Assembly: GCA_001802645.1 (NCBI GenBank)
Contig: MGZJ01000076.1
Location: 8,968 to 56,125 of the forward strand
Length of the DNA stretch: 47,158 nt
Source of the DNA: Geobacteraceae bacterium GWC2_53_11
GTDB taxonomy: Bacteria > Desulfobacterota > Desulfuromonadia > Geobacterales > Pseudopelobacteraceae
Direction of reading: 5' to 3'
Shown: piece after piece, positions 18,051 to 26,709 of the stretch
Layout of the letters: every line of letters starts with the position of its first letter
Numbering within the stretch: the first letter of the stretch is position 1
Translations under genes and position numbers: made by a program
Notes under the pieces: generated by a model
What the model saw: only the letters and a program-made list of their open reading frames with translations
Told to the model about the DNA's origin: nothing
The model's database searches: none

Positions 18051-18130
18051 GACCACCCCCAGCCCCTCCTTATCAAGGAGGGGAGCTTTTGAAATCACCC
18101 TCCTAGTTTAGGAGGGGTTAGGGGTGGTCA
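18051..18130. repeat. REP-like palindromic repeat pair
   Basis: Starts GACCACCCCCAGCCCCTCC, then two hairpins with cores CTCCTTATCAAGGAG and CCTCCTAGTTTAGGAGG, and ends in GGGGTTAGGGGTGGTC. Same family as 7117-7157. It sits between a kinase gene and its likely partner receiver. Confidence 0.75.
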
Positions 18131-18173
18131 GGTTTAGCTTGAAAAACCATTGAACAACAACAGGAGAAAACCA

Positions 18174-18614
18174 ATGAACATCAACAAAACCATACTGCTG
18201 GTGGAAGACAATTCCCAGGATGAGAAACTGATCCTCCGTGCGCTGCGCAAGGTTAATCTGGCCAATCAGGTGGATGTGGTACGCGACGGGCAGCAGGCGC
18301 TTGATTACCTGTTCAGGGAAGGAGAGTTTGCCGGTCGAAACGGAGATGACGTCCCCGCCATAGTGCTGCTCGATATCGGCCTGCCGCGCGTCAGTGGCCT
18401 GGAAGTCCTGAAACGGTTGCGGAATGACCCGAGAACCCGCCTTCAGCCGGTGGTGATTCTGACCTCATCCGATGAAGAGCGAGATCGTCTGGCAAGTTAT
18501 GAAGACGGCGCCAACAGTTTTGTGCGCAAACCACTCGATTTCACAGAATTCGCCGAAACGGTAGCTCATCTCGGCATCTACTGGCTGGCGGTCAACAAAC
18601 CGCCGCAGGAGTGA
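18174..18614 (+). CDS. Single-domain response regulator (Rcp1-like)
   Basis: 146-residue receiver: E11/D12 acidic pocket, acceptor D67 in IVLLDIGLPR, TSS switch, K119 in FVRKPLDF, and the tail LGIYWLAVN. Paralogue of the receiver at 5208-5660, with the key residues at the same numbers. ATG at 18174 is chosen because AGGAG lies 7 nt upstream; an in-frame TTG at 18150 lacks one. The next gene starts 7 bp after its stop. Probably shuttles phosphate between the HAMP kinase upstream and the hybrid kinase downstream. Confidence 0.92.
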   Translation: MNINKTILLVEDNSQDEKLILRALRKVNLANQVDVVRDGQQALDYLFREGEFAGRNGDDVPAIVLLDIGLPRVSGLEVLKRLRNDPRTRLQPVVILTSSDEERDRLASYEDGANSFVRKPLDFTEFAETVAHLGIYWLAVNKPPQE

Positions 18615-18621
18615 ACAAATA

Positions 18622-20193
18622 ATGTCTGAACCGTTAAATATCCTGGTTGTTGAAGATAGTCATGCCGATTTCCTGATGGTCGAGCGCCATCTGAAACAAA
18701 ACGGGCTGGCAGTCGCCTGTAGCCGCGTGGACACCCTTGACGCTCTGAAAGAGGCAATCAGCAAGGAACGCTGGGATCTTGTGCTGGCAGACTACAGCGT
18801 GCCCCAACTCAGCTTTCAGCAGAATCTGAACCTGCTGCAGGAAGCACACCCCGACCTGCCGGTGATCATGGTTACCGGTACCGTAGGCGAAGAAAAGGCG
18901 GTGGAACTCCTCAAGCTGGGGGTCTGCGACTTTGTGCTCAAGGGTAATCTGGCCCGTCTGGTGCCGGTCATCGAGCGCAGCTTGAGGGACATCACGGAGC
19001 GCAAGGGTAAACGCGCTGTCGAAGAACAGTACCGCCAGGCCCAGAGGATGGAAGCGGTCGGCCAGCTGGCTGGAGGCGTGGCTCATGACTTCAATAATAT
19101 CCTGCAGGCAATTTTGGGATATTCCCATCTGATTCTGGCCAAAGCGGACGGCAACGAACCGGTTAAACATTATGTCGAAGAATTACTGAAAGCCTCCACG
19201 AGAGCTGCTGATCTTACCAAAAGCCTGCTGGCATTCAGTAGAAAGCAGGCGGTAACCCTGGAGGTAATCGAGCTCAACGAAGTGATACAGGGAAACGAAG
19301 CGTTTCTCCGCAGGCTAATCAGAGAAGATATCGAGCTGAAGGTAACCTGCTCAGGGGAGCCACTTACTGTTCTGGCTGATCGCGGGCAGATAGAGCAAGT
19401 GTTCATGAACCTCGTCACCAATGGCCGTGACGCCATGCCGAACGGCGGCATGCTGACTATTGAGACACGGCTTGTAGCGCTGGATCAGGATTTTATAGAA
19501 GCCCACGGCTATGGCACAGCCGGTTTGTTTTCTTCATTTTCGGTTTCAGACAGTGGCTGTGGCATGGACAAGAGTACGCAGTCACACATATTTGAGCCTT
19601 TCTTCACCACGAAAGAACAGGGGGAGGGGACCGGTCTTGGTCTTTCGATGGTGTATGGCATCGTCAAGAAGCATGACGGCTACATCACCGTCTACAGTGA
19701 GCCCGGAATAGGTACGATCTTCAAAGTATATCTGCCTCTCATACAGGCCTCGATACTCGCAGGCGAAAAAGATGTTCAGAAGGCGGTTCCCCTGCGTGGC
19801 GGGAACGAGACCATACTGGTGGGCGAGGACGATGATGCCCTGCGCCGGTTGTCCCGAAATGTGCTGGGGCACTACGGCTATAACGTAATAGAGGCGGTGG
19901 ACGGTCAGGACGCAGTGGACAAGTTTGTTGCATACGGGAAGAGCATCGACCTCGTTATTCTCGACGCTATCATGCCGAAAAAAAACGGCAAACAGGCGTG
20001 CGACGAGATGAGGAGGATGCGCCCTGACCTACAGGTGCTTTTTGTCAGCGGCTACACGAGGGATATTTTTGCGGATGGCAAGGCGTTTGATGAAAACTCC
20101 GTATTTATCCAGAAACCGGTTGCTCCTGACGTGCTTTTGGCAGAGGTGAGGAAGTTGCTGGATAAAAGAATCTCCATCGGAGATGCCAATTGA
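18622..20193 (+). CDS. Hybrid histidine kinase REC-HisKA-HATPase-REC
   Basis: 523 residues, soluble. REC1 about 6-120 (acceptor D57, [14 protein letters not shown] after the Lys), HisKA with H155 in [11 protein letters not shown], HATPase (NLVTNGRDAMP, GTGLGLSMVYG), and REC2 about 400-515 (VILDAIMPKK). It is the PAS-less counterpart of the 769-residue hybrid at 2902-5211: both share REC1 ending in [15 protein letters not shown] and the AHDFNNIL kinase core. It is second in a tight plus-strand operon. Its stop TGA overlaps the TTG start of the next gene. Confidence 0.91.
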   Translation: MSEPLNILVVEDSHADFLMVERHLKQNGLAVACSRVDTLDALKEAISKERWDLVLADYSVPQLSFQQNLNLLQEAHPDLPVIMVTGTVGEEKAVELLKLGVCDFVLKGNLARLVPVIERSLRDITERKGKRAVEEQYRQAQRMEAVGQLAGGVAHDFNNILQAILGYSHLILAKADGNEPVKHYVEELLKASTRAADLTKSLLAFSRKQAVTLEVIELNEVIQGNEAFLRRLIREDIELKVTCSGEPLTVLADRGQIEQVFMNLVTNGRDAMPNGGMLTIETRLVALDQDFIEAHGYGTAGLFSSFSVSDSGCGMDKSTQSHIFEPFFTTKEQGEGTGLGLSMVYGIVKKHDGYITVYSEPGIGTIFKVYLPLIQASILAGEKDVQKAVPLRGGNETILVGEDDDALRRLSRNVLGHYGYNVIEAVDGQDAVDKFVAYGKSIDLVILDAIMPKKNGKQACDEMRRMRPDLQVLFVSGYTRDIFADGKAFDENSVFIQKPVAPDVLLAEVRKLLDKRISIGDAN

Positions 20194-21254
20194 ATAAAGA
20201 TAATCCCGTCATACTCTGTGTTGATGATGAACCGGGCAACCTGAAGCTTCTGGAAAGAACACTTGGCACGTCCGGTTATGAGGTTATCAAGGCCGGTGAT
20301 GGCCGGGAAGCGCTCGATATAATCGCCAGCCGCACGGTCGATCTGGTGCTCACCGATGTCATGATGCCGGGGATCGACGGGTTTGAAACCTGCCGACAGA
20401 TCAAGGGGGATGAACGGTACCGGCATATTCCGGTGGTCATGATCACCGCGCTTGACTCCAAAACGGATCGCATCCGTGGCATCGAGGCGGGAGCGGACGA
20501 ATTTCTTGCCAAGCCGTATGACCATGGCGAGGTGCTGGCACGGGTAAAAATGCTGCTCAGAACCAAACAACTCGATGAAATGCTCGATGATGATGCGTTT
20601 GCCTATACGGTACATTCCCTCGCCAGGGCCTCGGAAGCCAATGACGAGGACACCGGTGACCACATTTTGAGGGTTGGCGAATACTGCGCCATTGTGGCGG
20701 AGCGGCTTGGGCTTGCGGAACAGTGGGTACAGAGCATCAAGCTGCAGGCAACCCTGCACGATGTCGGCAAGGTACACATCCCGTCGTACATATTGAAGAA
20801 ACCGGGTGAACTCACCCCGGAAGAGTGGATTATCATGAGACTCCATACCGTGATGGGGGCGAAGATTATCGGCGACCATCCGAAGTTCAGCATCGCCAAA
20901 CAGATCGCGCTTTCCCACCATGAACGATGGGATGGAAGCGGCTATCCGTTCGGCTTTTCCGGCGAGCAGACTCCTCTTGAGGGGAGAATCATGAACATTG
21001 CCGACCAGTATGACGCCTTGCGGAATGCGCGGGTCTACAAACCGGCCCTCGACCATGCCACGACAGTGCGCATCATTACCGGGGGGGACGGCAGGACGAT
21101 GCCGCAGCATTTCGATCCGCAGGTGTTGAAAGCGTTTGTGGCAACCGCATCTCTATTTGAAGCGGTATATGAACAATTTACCGCAAATTCCGGGTTGATA
21201 CGACAAACCGAGGTTTTGAAAACCTCGGAGGTCTCCATGGTAGTGAATATATGA
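20190..21254 (+). CDS. REC-HD-GYP response regulator, c-di-GMP phosphodiesterase
   Basis: 354 residues: receiver about 5-122 (acceptor D56 in LVLTDVMMPG, LAKPYD Lys) followed by HD-GYP about 135-335. Catalytic landmarks are intact: H190-D191 in LHDVGKVHIP and HHERWDGSGYP at 243-253. It should hydrolyse c-di-GMP when phosphorylated by the adjacent hybrid kinase. TTG start overlapping the previous stop (TTGA), with GGAG 8 nt upstream. Its own stop overlaps the next ATG (ATGA), so translation through the operon is coupled. Confidence 0.93.
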   Translation: MNKDNPVILCVDDEPGNLKLLERTLGTSGYEVIKAGDGREALDIIASRTVDLVLTDVMMPGIDGFETCRQIKGDERYRHIPVVMITALDSKTDRIRGIEAGADEFLAKPYDHGEVLARVKMLLRTKQLDEMLDDDAFAYTVHSLARASEANDEDTGDHILRVGEYCAIVAERLGLAEQWVQSIKLQATLHDVGKVHIPSYILKKPGELTPEEWIIMRLHTVMGAKIIGDHPKFSIAKQIALSHHERWDGSGYPFGFSGEQTPLEGRIMNIADQYDALRNARVYKPALDHATTVRIITGGDGRTMPQHFDPQVLKAFVATASLFEAVYEQFTANSGLIRQTEVLKTSEVSMVVNI

Positions 21255-23719
21255 AATCCCGGTTCTCAACACTGAACAGCAAATATCTTCGCATTTTCGT
21301 CATCGCGATCATTTTGACCATCGCATCCGGCTGGTTTCTCACCGACTTTCTGGGCAGGGTTGCGGAAACAGAATTCAAGGGAAAGGTTAATCGTGATGCA
21401 CATCTTACATTATCCTTCCTTCATGACAATCTGGATGATGTGACAAACACCGTAAAGTCGTTGGCCCCGGCAGATGCGATTGTTGCTGCGCTTACTTCGG
21501 GTAGTTCGTACGATATTGAACGGGCAAACAAACTGCTTGACCGTATCAAAAACAACTTTGAGATGTCACACTGCTTCCTCATGGACAGTACTGGTCTGAC
21601 AATCGCTTCATCAAACAGAAACGATAAAAACGGATTTGTCGGCAAATCCTTCGCCTTCAGGCCCTTTTTTACCAGTGCGGTGGCAGGCAAGCTAACCACG
21701 TATTTTGCTCTTGGTCTCCTCACCGGTGAAAGAGGCTATTTTGCGGCAGCGCCGGTAGTCAACAGCAGTGGCACGATTACAGGCGTTGTCGTCATCAAGA
21801 GGGACATCACCCCGGTCGCGGAGTTTTTCAGGAACTATACTCATGCATTCCTGGTCAGTCCCGACGGGGTCATTTTCATCACAAGCAAGGAGGAACACCT
21901 TTACAAAACCTTATGGCCGATTGATGAGAGTACACGTTCCGAGCTGCTCGCATCGAGGCAGTTCGGCAGTATCTCGTTTGAACCGTTGCTGGCGGCAGAG
22001 CCCGTGACGGAAACGTATGTCAGGTTTGAAAACGAGGATCATTACCTGCAGCGTCTTCCATTCGGCAGTGATGGCTGGTCACTGGTGTTGATGGATGACC
22101 CGCACATCATTTCAAGTTACCGCATGTTCGGTGTCATTCTCACCATTGTGTTTAGTCTGCTGCTCCTGTTTTTCTTTAGTTTGCTGCTGTACAAAAACAG
22201 GTCGCTGGAGGCGACCCGAAGTCTGCTCAAGTCCAAGGATGACTGGGGGCGGACGTTCGATACGGTGCCTGATCTCATCGCAATAATTGATGCCGATTAC
22301 CGCATAACAAGCATTAACCGGGCAATGGCGGAGCGATTGAACATTTCCGCGCAAGTTGCGGTTGGTAGCCACTGTTTTGAACTGCTGCATGGTTCTCAGG
22401 AGCCGCCCCCTTCCTGTCCCCATGAGAAGATGCTCCTGTCGGGCAAAATAGAATCCGAGGCCATGTTTCAAAAGAACCTGAATGGTGATTTTATCGTAAC
22501 GGCGGCTCCAATCCTTGCTGAAGACGGCACAATCGAGTCATCCATTCTTGTGATGCACGATATCAGTGATTTAAAAAAATTGGAGAGGTCACAGAAAGAG
22601 TATGCACAGCGGCTTGAGTTCGTGCTGGAAGGGTCAAACGACGCCACCTGGGAGTGGGACATGATTACCGGCCAGGGCATCCTCAATAAGCGATATTACG
22701 AAATGATCGAATGTACCCCCGGAGAAGTTGATTTCGATTTTGCATCTTTCATAAACACCATACACCCCGATGATGTAGCCAATGTGCAGCGGCGCCTGCA
22801 AGATTATCTTGAAGGAAAATGCGACAGGTATGAAGCCCATTACCGCATGGTCTCGAAGTCCGGAAAACTCCGGTATGTTATGGGAAGGGGAAAGATAGTC
22901 CGGTATGACGAAGAGGGCAGACCGATCAGGATGGCCGGGCTTATTACCGACATCACCGAAATAAAACGACTCAGCGAAGAGATCAACAGAATCAGTAATC
23001 TGGAATCGATCGGCCTCCTCTCCGGCGGCCTGGCCCATGACTTCAACAACGTGCTGAACATAATTTACGGCAACATCACCTTTGTCAAGATGCTTGCAGA
23101 GGGCAACACGGCACTTGTTGAACCCCTCACGGACGCGGAAGAAGCATGTGAACGCGCCAAGGATCTCGGCCTCCGCCTACAGTCCTTTTCGCAGGGTGGT
23201 ACTCCGTTCAGGGAACCGATAGCGCTTTCCGCTCTCATTGAGGATACCGCAGGAAATCTCTTCAAAGGTTCACACATCTCGCACAGTATTTCCGCTCCGG
23301 ATGCCCCCCTTCCACTGGACGCAGACCCGCGCCAGATCAGGCAGCTGTTTGAAAATCTGCTGACCAATGCAAAAGATGCCATGACGGACTGCGGGACAGT
23401 CAAGGTCTCTATTGAAAACTGTGAAGTCGATGGCAACAAGGGACTGTCCCTCAGATCAGGTCCCTATGTCCGTATTGCAATTCAGGACAACGGCCCAGGT
23501 ATTCCGGAGGCAAATCTTTCGAAGATTTTCGATCCCTATTTTTCGACCAAGGACACCTACAGTCAAAGAGGGATGGGGCTCGGACTCTCGATCTGCCATG
23601 CCATCATGAAGCGTCACAACGGACACATTTCCGTGGAATCCACCGTGGGAACCGGTACCAGCGTTACCATGTATCTACCGGCTTTCGTGGAGAAAGCACA
23701 GGTTACACCCGAGGGGTGA
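21251..23719 (+). CDS. Cache-domain sensor histidine kinase with two PAS domains
   Basis: 822 residues. TM1 about 13-35, a large periplasmic Cache-type sensor about 36-290, TM2 about 293-318, PAS1 about 332-455, PAS2 about 460-580, HisKA with the acceptor His in GGLAHDFNNVL (about 597), HATPase (NLLTNAKDAM, DNGPGIP, GMGLGLSICHAIMKRHNG). The Cache ligand is probably a small organic compound. PAS1 has the Cys/His/Pro-rich segment (HCFELLHG then PPPSCP) seen also in the kinase at 2902-5211. ATG overlaps the previous stop. The likely targets are the two REC-HD-GYP-type proteins that flank it. Confidence 0.9.
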   Translation: MKSRFSTLNSKYLRIFVIAIILTIASGWFLTDFLGRVAETEFKGKVNRDAHLTLSFLHDNLDDVTNTVKSLAPADAIVAALTSGSSYDIERANKLLDRIKNNFEMSHCFLMDSTGLTIASSNRNDKNGFVGKSFAFRPFFTSAVAGKLTTYFALGLLTGERGYFAAAPVVNSSGTITGVVVIKRDITPVAEFFRNYTHAFLVSPDGVIFITSKEEHLYKTLWPIDESTRSELLASRQFGSISFEPLLAAEPVTETYVRFENEDHYLQRLPFGSDGWSLVLMDDPHIISSYRMFGVILTIVFSLLLLFFFSLLLYKNRSLEATRSLLKSKDDWGRTFDTVPDLIAIIDADYRITSINRAMAERLNISAQVAVGSHCFELLHGSQEPPPSCPHEKMLLSGKIESEAMFQKNLNGDFIVTAAPILAEDGTIESSILVMHDISDLKKLERSQKEYAQRLEFVLEGSNDATWEWDMITGQGILNKRYYEMIECTPGEVDFDFASFINTIHPDDVANVQRRLQDYLEGKCDRYEAHYRMVSKSGKLRYVMGRGKIVRYDEEGRPIRMAGLITDITEIKRLSEEINRISNLESIGLLSGGLAHDFNNVLNIIYGNITFVKMLAEGNTALVEPLTDAEEACERAKDLGLRLQSFSQGGTPFREPIALSALIEDTAGNLFKGSHISHSISAPDAPLPLDADPRQIRQLFENLLTNAKDAMTDCGTVKVSIENCEVDGNKGLSLRSGPYVRIAIQDNGPGIPEANLSKIFDPYFSTKDTYSQRGMGLGLSICHAIMKRHNGHISVESTVGTGTSVTMYLPAFVEKAQVTPEG

Positions 23720-23726
23720 TTACTAT

Positions 23727-25004
23727 ATGACAAACGAGACGTACAAGATTCTCATAGTGGACGATGAAGAACCGAATCGAAAGTTGTTGTCCCGTTTTTT
23801 GACGTGTGAACAGTACACACTGTACAGCGCCGAAAACGGAGTAGAGGCGCTGGAACTGGCTAAAACGATAAGCCCTGATCTTGTCCTTCTTGATGTGTCC
23901 ATGCCGGTGATGGACGGCTATCAGGTTTGCCGGACTCTCAAGGCGGACGAAACTACGAAAAAGATTCCCGTCATCTTTGTGACTGCCCTGCAAAAAATCG
24001 ATGATGAAGCCAACGGGTTTGAAGCCGGTGCGGTGGACTATATTACCAAGCCGGTCAACGCCGCTGTCGTGCAGGCGCGCGTCAAGGCTCATCTGTCTCT
24101 CAAAGAGACACAGGATGCGGCGGATGATTGGAATTCAAATCTCAAGAAACGGCTGTTACAAAGCGTTGCGACCATTCGCGAAAAGACCCAGGCACTTGTT
24201 TCTGCGGAAGAGCGCGCTTCCGGTCTGCACGGGTATTTACTTGCCGTGGAACTGATGTCAGGCGCTTTTGAGATGATGGAAAACCGTCACGGTGTCCATG
24301 CCCGTGCGGTCAGCGAGTTGGCAGGCGATGCCGCGCGCAAGATGAATCTCGGCGCTGAGGCGGTGGCTAAGATCAGGCTGGCCGGTCTTATGCACGATGC
24401 CGGGACACTGGGAGGCATACGAGGTGCATCAGTCAAGCCCGAAACGGACATGTCCGCCAACGAACTGGAAAAATTTCACAATCATCCAGCACTGGGACAG
24501 GAGCTGTTCAAGTCGTTTGAAGAGCTGCATGATGTGGGAGAAATGGTCATGTTTCATCATGAAGCCTTCGATGGGAGCGGTTTTCCCGACGGGTTGAGAG
24601 GTGATGACATTCCTCTCGGCGCTCGCCTGATAGCTATTGCCGATTTTATCGAAAAGGCGGCAAGCTCCGTGTCTGGTGAACATGCGGAATATTCACTCAT
24701 GAAGGCACGCCTGCACGCAGGCACGTTGCTTGATCCAAGCCTGATTTCGTATTTTTCGTCGATTACCCGAATCCTGTATTTTGAGGGGAAAAAGTCCGGT
24801 ATGACAGGAGAAGTTGAAGTTCCCCCCCATGAGCTGATCTCAGGTATGCAGCTGTCACGTGATCTGTCAAATGAAGCCGGGGTGTTGTTGCTACAGAAGG
24901 GGGATACGCTGGACGCCGCCGGTATTGCTCTCATTCGCCGTACCAGGCGCATGAGAGGTTCTTCCGAGGGTGGTGTGTGGATGATGGTAACCTGTCCGGA
25001 ATAA
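23727..25004 (+). CDS. REC protein with degenerate HD-GYP domain
   Basis: 425 residues: receiver about 5-122 (acceptor D56 in LVLLDVSMPV, ITKPVN Lys), a helical linker about 123-170, an HD-GYP-like domain about 172-330, and a C-terminal ~75-residue segment (from ELISGMQLSRDL) of a kind found at the ends of some HD-GYP-related proteins. H223-D224 are present, but the motif reads HDAGTLGG instead of HDIGK, and GYP reads GFP (HHEAFDGSGFPDGL, 277-290). Enzyme activity is therefore doubtful and a c-di-GMP-binding or protein-interaction role is possible. Last gene of the plus-strand operon, 8 bp after the kinase, convergent with the NtrC-like gene 27 bp away. Confidence 0.87.
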   Translation: MTNETYKILIVDDEEPNRKLLSRFLTCEQYTLYSAENGVEALELAKTISPDLVLLDVSMPVMDGYQVCRTLKADETTKKIPVIFVTALQKIDDEANGFEAGAVDYITKPVNAAVVQARVKAHLSLKETQDAADDWNSNLKKRLLQSVATIREKTQALVSAEERASGLHGYLLAVELMSGAFEMMENRHGVHARAVSELAGDAARKMNLGAEAVAKIRLAGLMHDAGTLGGIRGASVKPETDMSANELEKFHNHPALGQELFKSFEELHDVGEMVMFHHEAFDGSGFPDGLRGDDIPLGARLIAIADFIEKAASSVSGEHAEYSLMKARLHAGTLLDPSLISYFSSITRILYFEGKKSGMTGEVEVPPHELISGMQLSRDLSNEAGVLLLQKGDTLDAAGIALIRRTRRMRGSSEGGVWMMVTCPE

Positions 25005-25031
25005 TTTTTGTTCGTAAACCGGGTAGTATTC

Positions 25032-26579
25032 TTATTGCCGCACAATCCCGAATTTTTTTATGCGGAAGCGTAGTGTGCTGGGGTTGAGGCCAAGGAGCAG
25101 CGCTGCCCCGTTCTTACCGTCGATCCGCCACCCGGTTTTGGTGAGCACCTGAATGATAAGATCGCGTTCCAATGCACCAAGGGCTTTGACGTCGTGTATA
25201 ACCGGTCCTTCGCTTCTCCGGAACGTATCAAAGTTGTCCAGTACCTGTAATGAACTCCCCTGACTGATAATGACCGCACGCTCGATGACGCTTTCCAGTT
25301 CCCGCACGTTGCCGGGCCAATGGTATGCCTGAAGGATATTCAGGGTTTCTTTGGTCACGGTCTCAATGTTCTTGCCGATCTTCTTGTTGAATTTGGCGAC
25401 AAAATGATTGACGAGCGGCGGGATGTCTTCCGTGCGCTGCCGGAGCGGCGGGATGGTGATAGGAAACACGTTGAGCCGGTAGAACAGGTCTTCCCTGAAT
25501 CTGCCGTTATTGACCTCTTCCCTCAGGTTGCGGTTGGTTGCTGCGATGATTCGTACATCGGTTTTTATGGTGCGGGGGCTGCCCAGCCGTTCGAATTCGC
25601 CGTCCTGAATGACCCGGAGCAGCTTGGATTGCAGCTCCAGCGGCATCTCGCCGATTTCATCAAGGAATATGGTGCCGCGGTCAGCCAGCTCGAAGCGTCC
25701 GATCTGCCGGGTATCGGAACCGGTAAACGCACCCCGCTCACGCCCGAACAGCTCGCTTTCCACCAGGGCGGCGGGCAGGGTTGTGCAGTTTATTGTTATC
25801 AAGGGGAGGTGCTTGCGGGATGAGCTGCTGTGGATGGCGCGTGCGATTACTCCCTTGCCCGTGCCGGTCTCGCCAAGTAGCAGAACGGTCGCATTCATGG
25901 GCGCCACCTGTTCGACCCGCATGAATACGTCGGAAATGGCCGGGCTGTGACCAATAATCTCGCCGAAATTGTCCTGCCGGGCAACCTCCTGCTGCAGGTA
26001 GATGTTCTCCGCCTGGAGCCGGTCTTTCAAGAGCTTGATTTCCGCATACGCACTCTGAAGAGATAGTTCCGCCTTCGTACGTTCCCCTATTTCCTGCGTG
26101 AGCTGCACATTTGACCCGGTCAGCTCTCCGGTCCGCTTCTGTACGGTCTGTTCCAGCACCCTGTTGTCCTGCTCGACCTGCTTGTACAGCAGCCGCACTT
26201 CCAGGATGTTGTGAATTCGTGTTGTGACCTCGGCCAGATCAATCGGCTTGCTGATGAAATCCTTTGCGCCGGCTTCCAGTGCCCGCTGTTTATGACCCGG
26301 CTGGGAGGTGATCACGATGACCGGAACGTAGCTGCCGGTTTCGATCGCCTTCAACCCTTCCATGACCTTGAAGCCATCCATGCCGGGCATCTGGAGGTCG
26401 AGCAGAATCAGGTCATAGCGGTTCTTTACGTAGAGGTCGCAAACCAGGCGCGGATCCGAGGTAGACGTGACGTGAGTGTATCCGGCTCTGCCGAGCATTT
26501 GCTCAAGCAGCTGGACATTCGCTTCCAGGTCGTCCACCACCAGAATTTTGGCGTTGAGTATGTCGGAAATATTAACCAT
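25032..26579 (-). CDS. NtrC-family sigma-54 activator (REC-coiled coil-AAA+-HTH)
   Basis: 515 residues. Receiver about 10-125 (acceptor D61 in LILLDLQMPG), a long coiled coil about 130-203, an AAA+ sigma-54 interaction domain about 205-445 with Walker A GETGTGKG (236-243), Walker B GTIFLDEIGE, an arginine-finger region, and a C-terminal Fis-type helix-turn-helix about 465-512. The sigma-54-contacting loop reads GAFTGS (283-288) rather than the usual GAFTGA. The receiver is a close paralogue of that in the REC-GGDEF protein encoded just upstream. It should activate sigma-54 promoters, several candidates for which lie in this window. ATG at 26579 with a modest ribosome site. Confidence 0.93.
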   Translation of the reverse strand: MVNISDILNAKILVVDDLEANVQLLEQMLGRAGYTHVTSTSDPRLVCDLYVKNRYDLILLDLQMPGMDGFKVMEGLKAIETGSYVPVIVITSQPGHKQRALEAGAKDFISKPIDLAEVTTRIHNILEVRLLYKQVEQDNRVLEQTVQKRTGELTGSNVQLTQEIGERTKAELSLQSAYAEIKLLKDRLQAENIYLQQEVARQDNFGEIIGHSPAISDVFMRVEQVAPMNATVLLLGETGTGKGVIARAIHSSSSRKHLPLITINCTTLPAALVESELFGRERGAFTGSDTRQIGRFELADRGTIFLDEIGEMPLELQSKLLRVIQDGEFERLGSPRTIKTDVRIIAATNRNLREEVNNGRFREDLFYRLNVFPITIPPLRQRTEDIPPLVNHFVAKFNKKIGKNIETVTKETLNILQAYHWPGNVRELESVIERAVIISQGSSLQVLDNFDTFRRSEGPVIHDVKALGALERDLIIQVLTKTGWRIDGKNGAALLLGLNPSTLRFRIKKFGIVRQ

Positions 26580-26612
26580 CAGCTATTATCCTGTGAATTT
26601 AGTTCTTCGAGT

Positions 26613-26708
26613 CAACCCCCCTCAATCCCCCCTTGTCAGGGGGGAGGCTTTAAAGTCTCCCCTGATAAGTACCCTCTGGGGCATAAAGGGAGATTTAGAG
26701 GGGTTGGT
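26613..26708. repeat. REP-like repeat pair, second unit carrying an 18-nt insert
   Basis: First palindrome around CCCCCCTTGTCAGGGGGG (26626-26645). Second palindrome TCTCCCCTGATAAG...GGGAGA is interrupted at its apex by TACCCTCTGGGGCATAAA (26670-26687), the same 18 nt found in another REP at 44583-44600. It sits between the cyclase gene and the NtrC-like gene. Confidence 0.7.
26670..26687. other. 18-nt insert at a REP apex (copy 1)
   Basis: TACCCTCTGGGGCATAAA, flanked by AG on the left and GG on the right, splitting an otherwise continuous palindrome. Identical to 44583-44600. Confidence 0.6.
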
Positions 26709-26709
26709 T

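Noticed and set aside
20052-21110. 352-residue minus-strand open frame
   Set aside because: Antisense to the REC-HD-GYP gene; no recognisable protein features.
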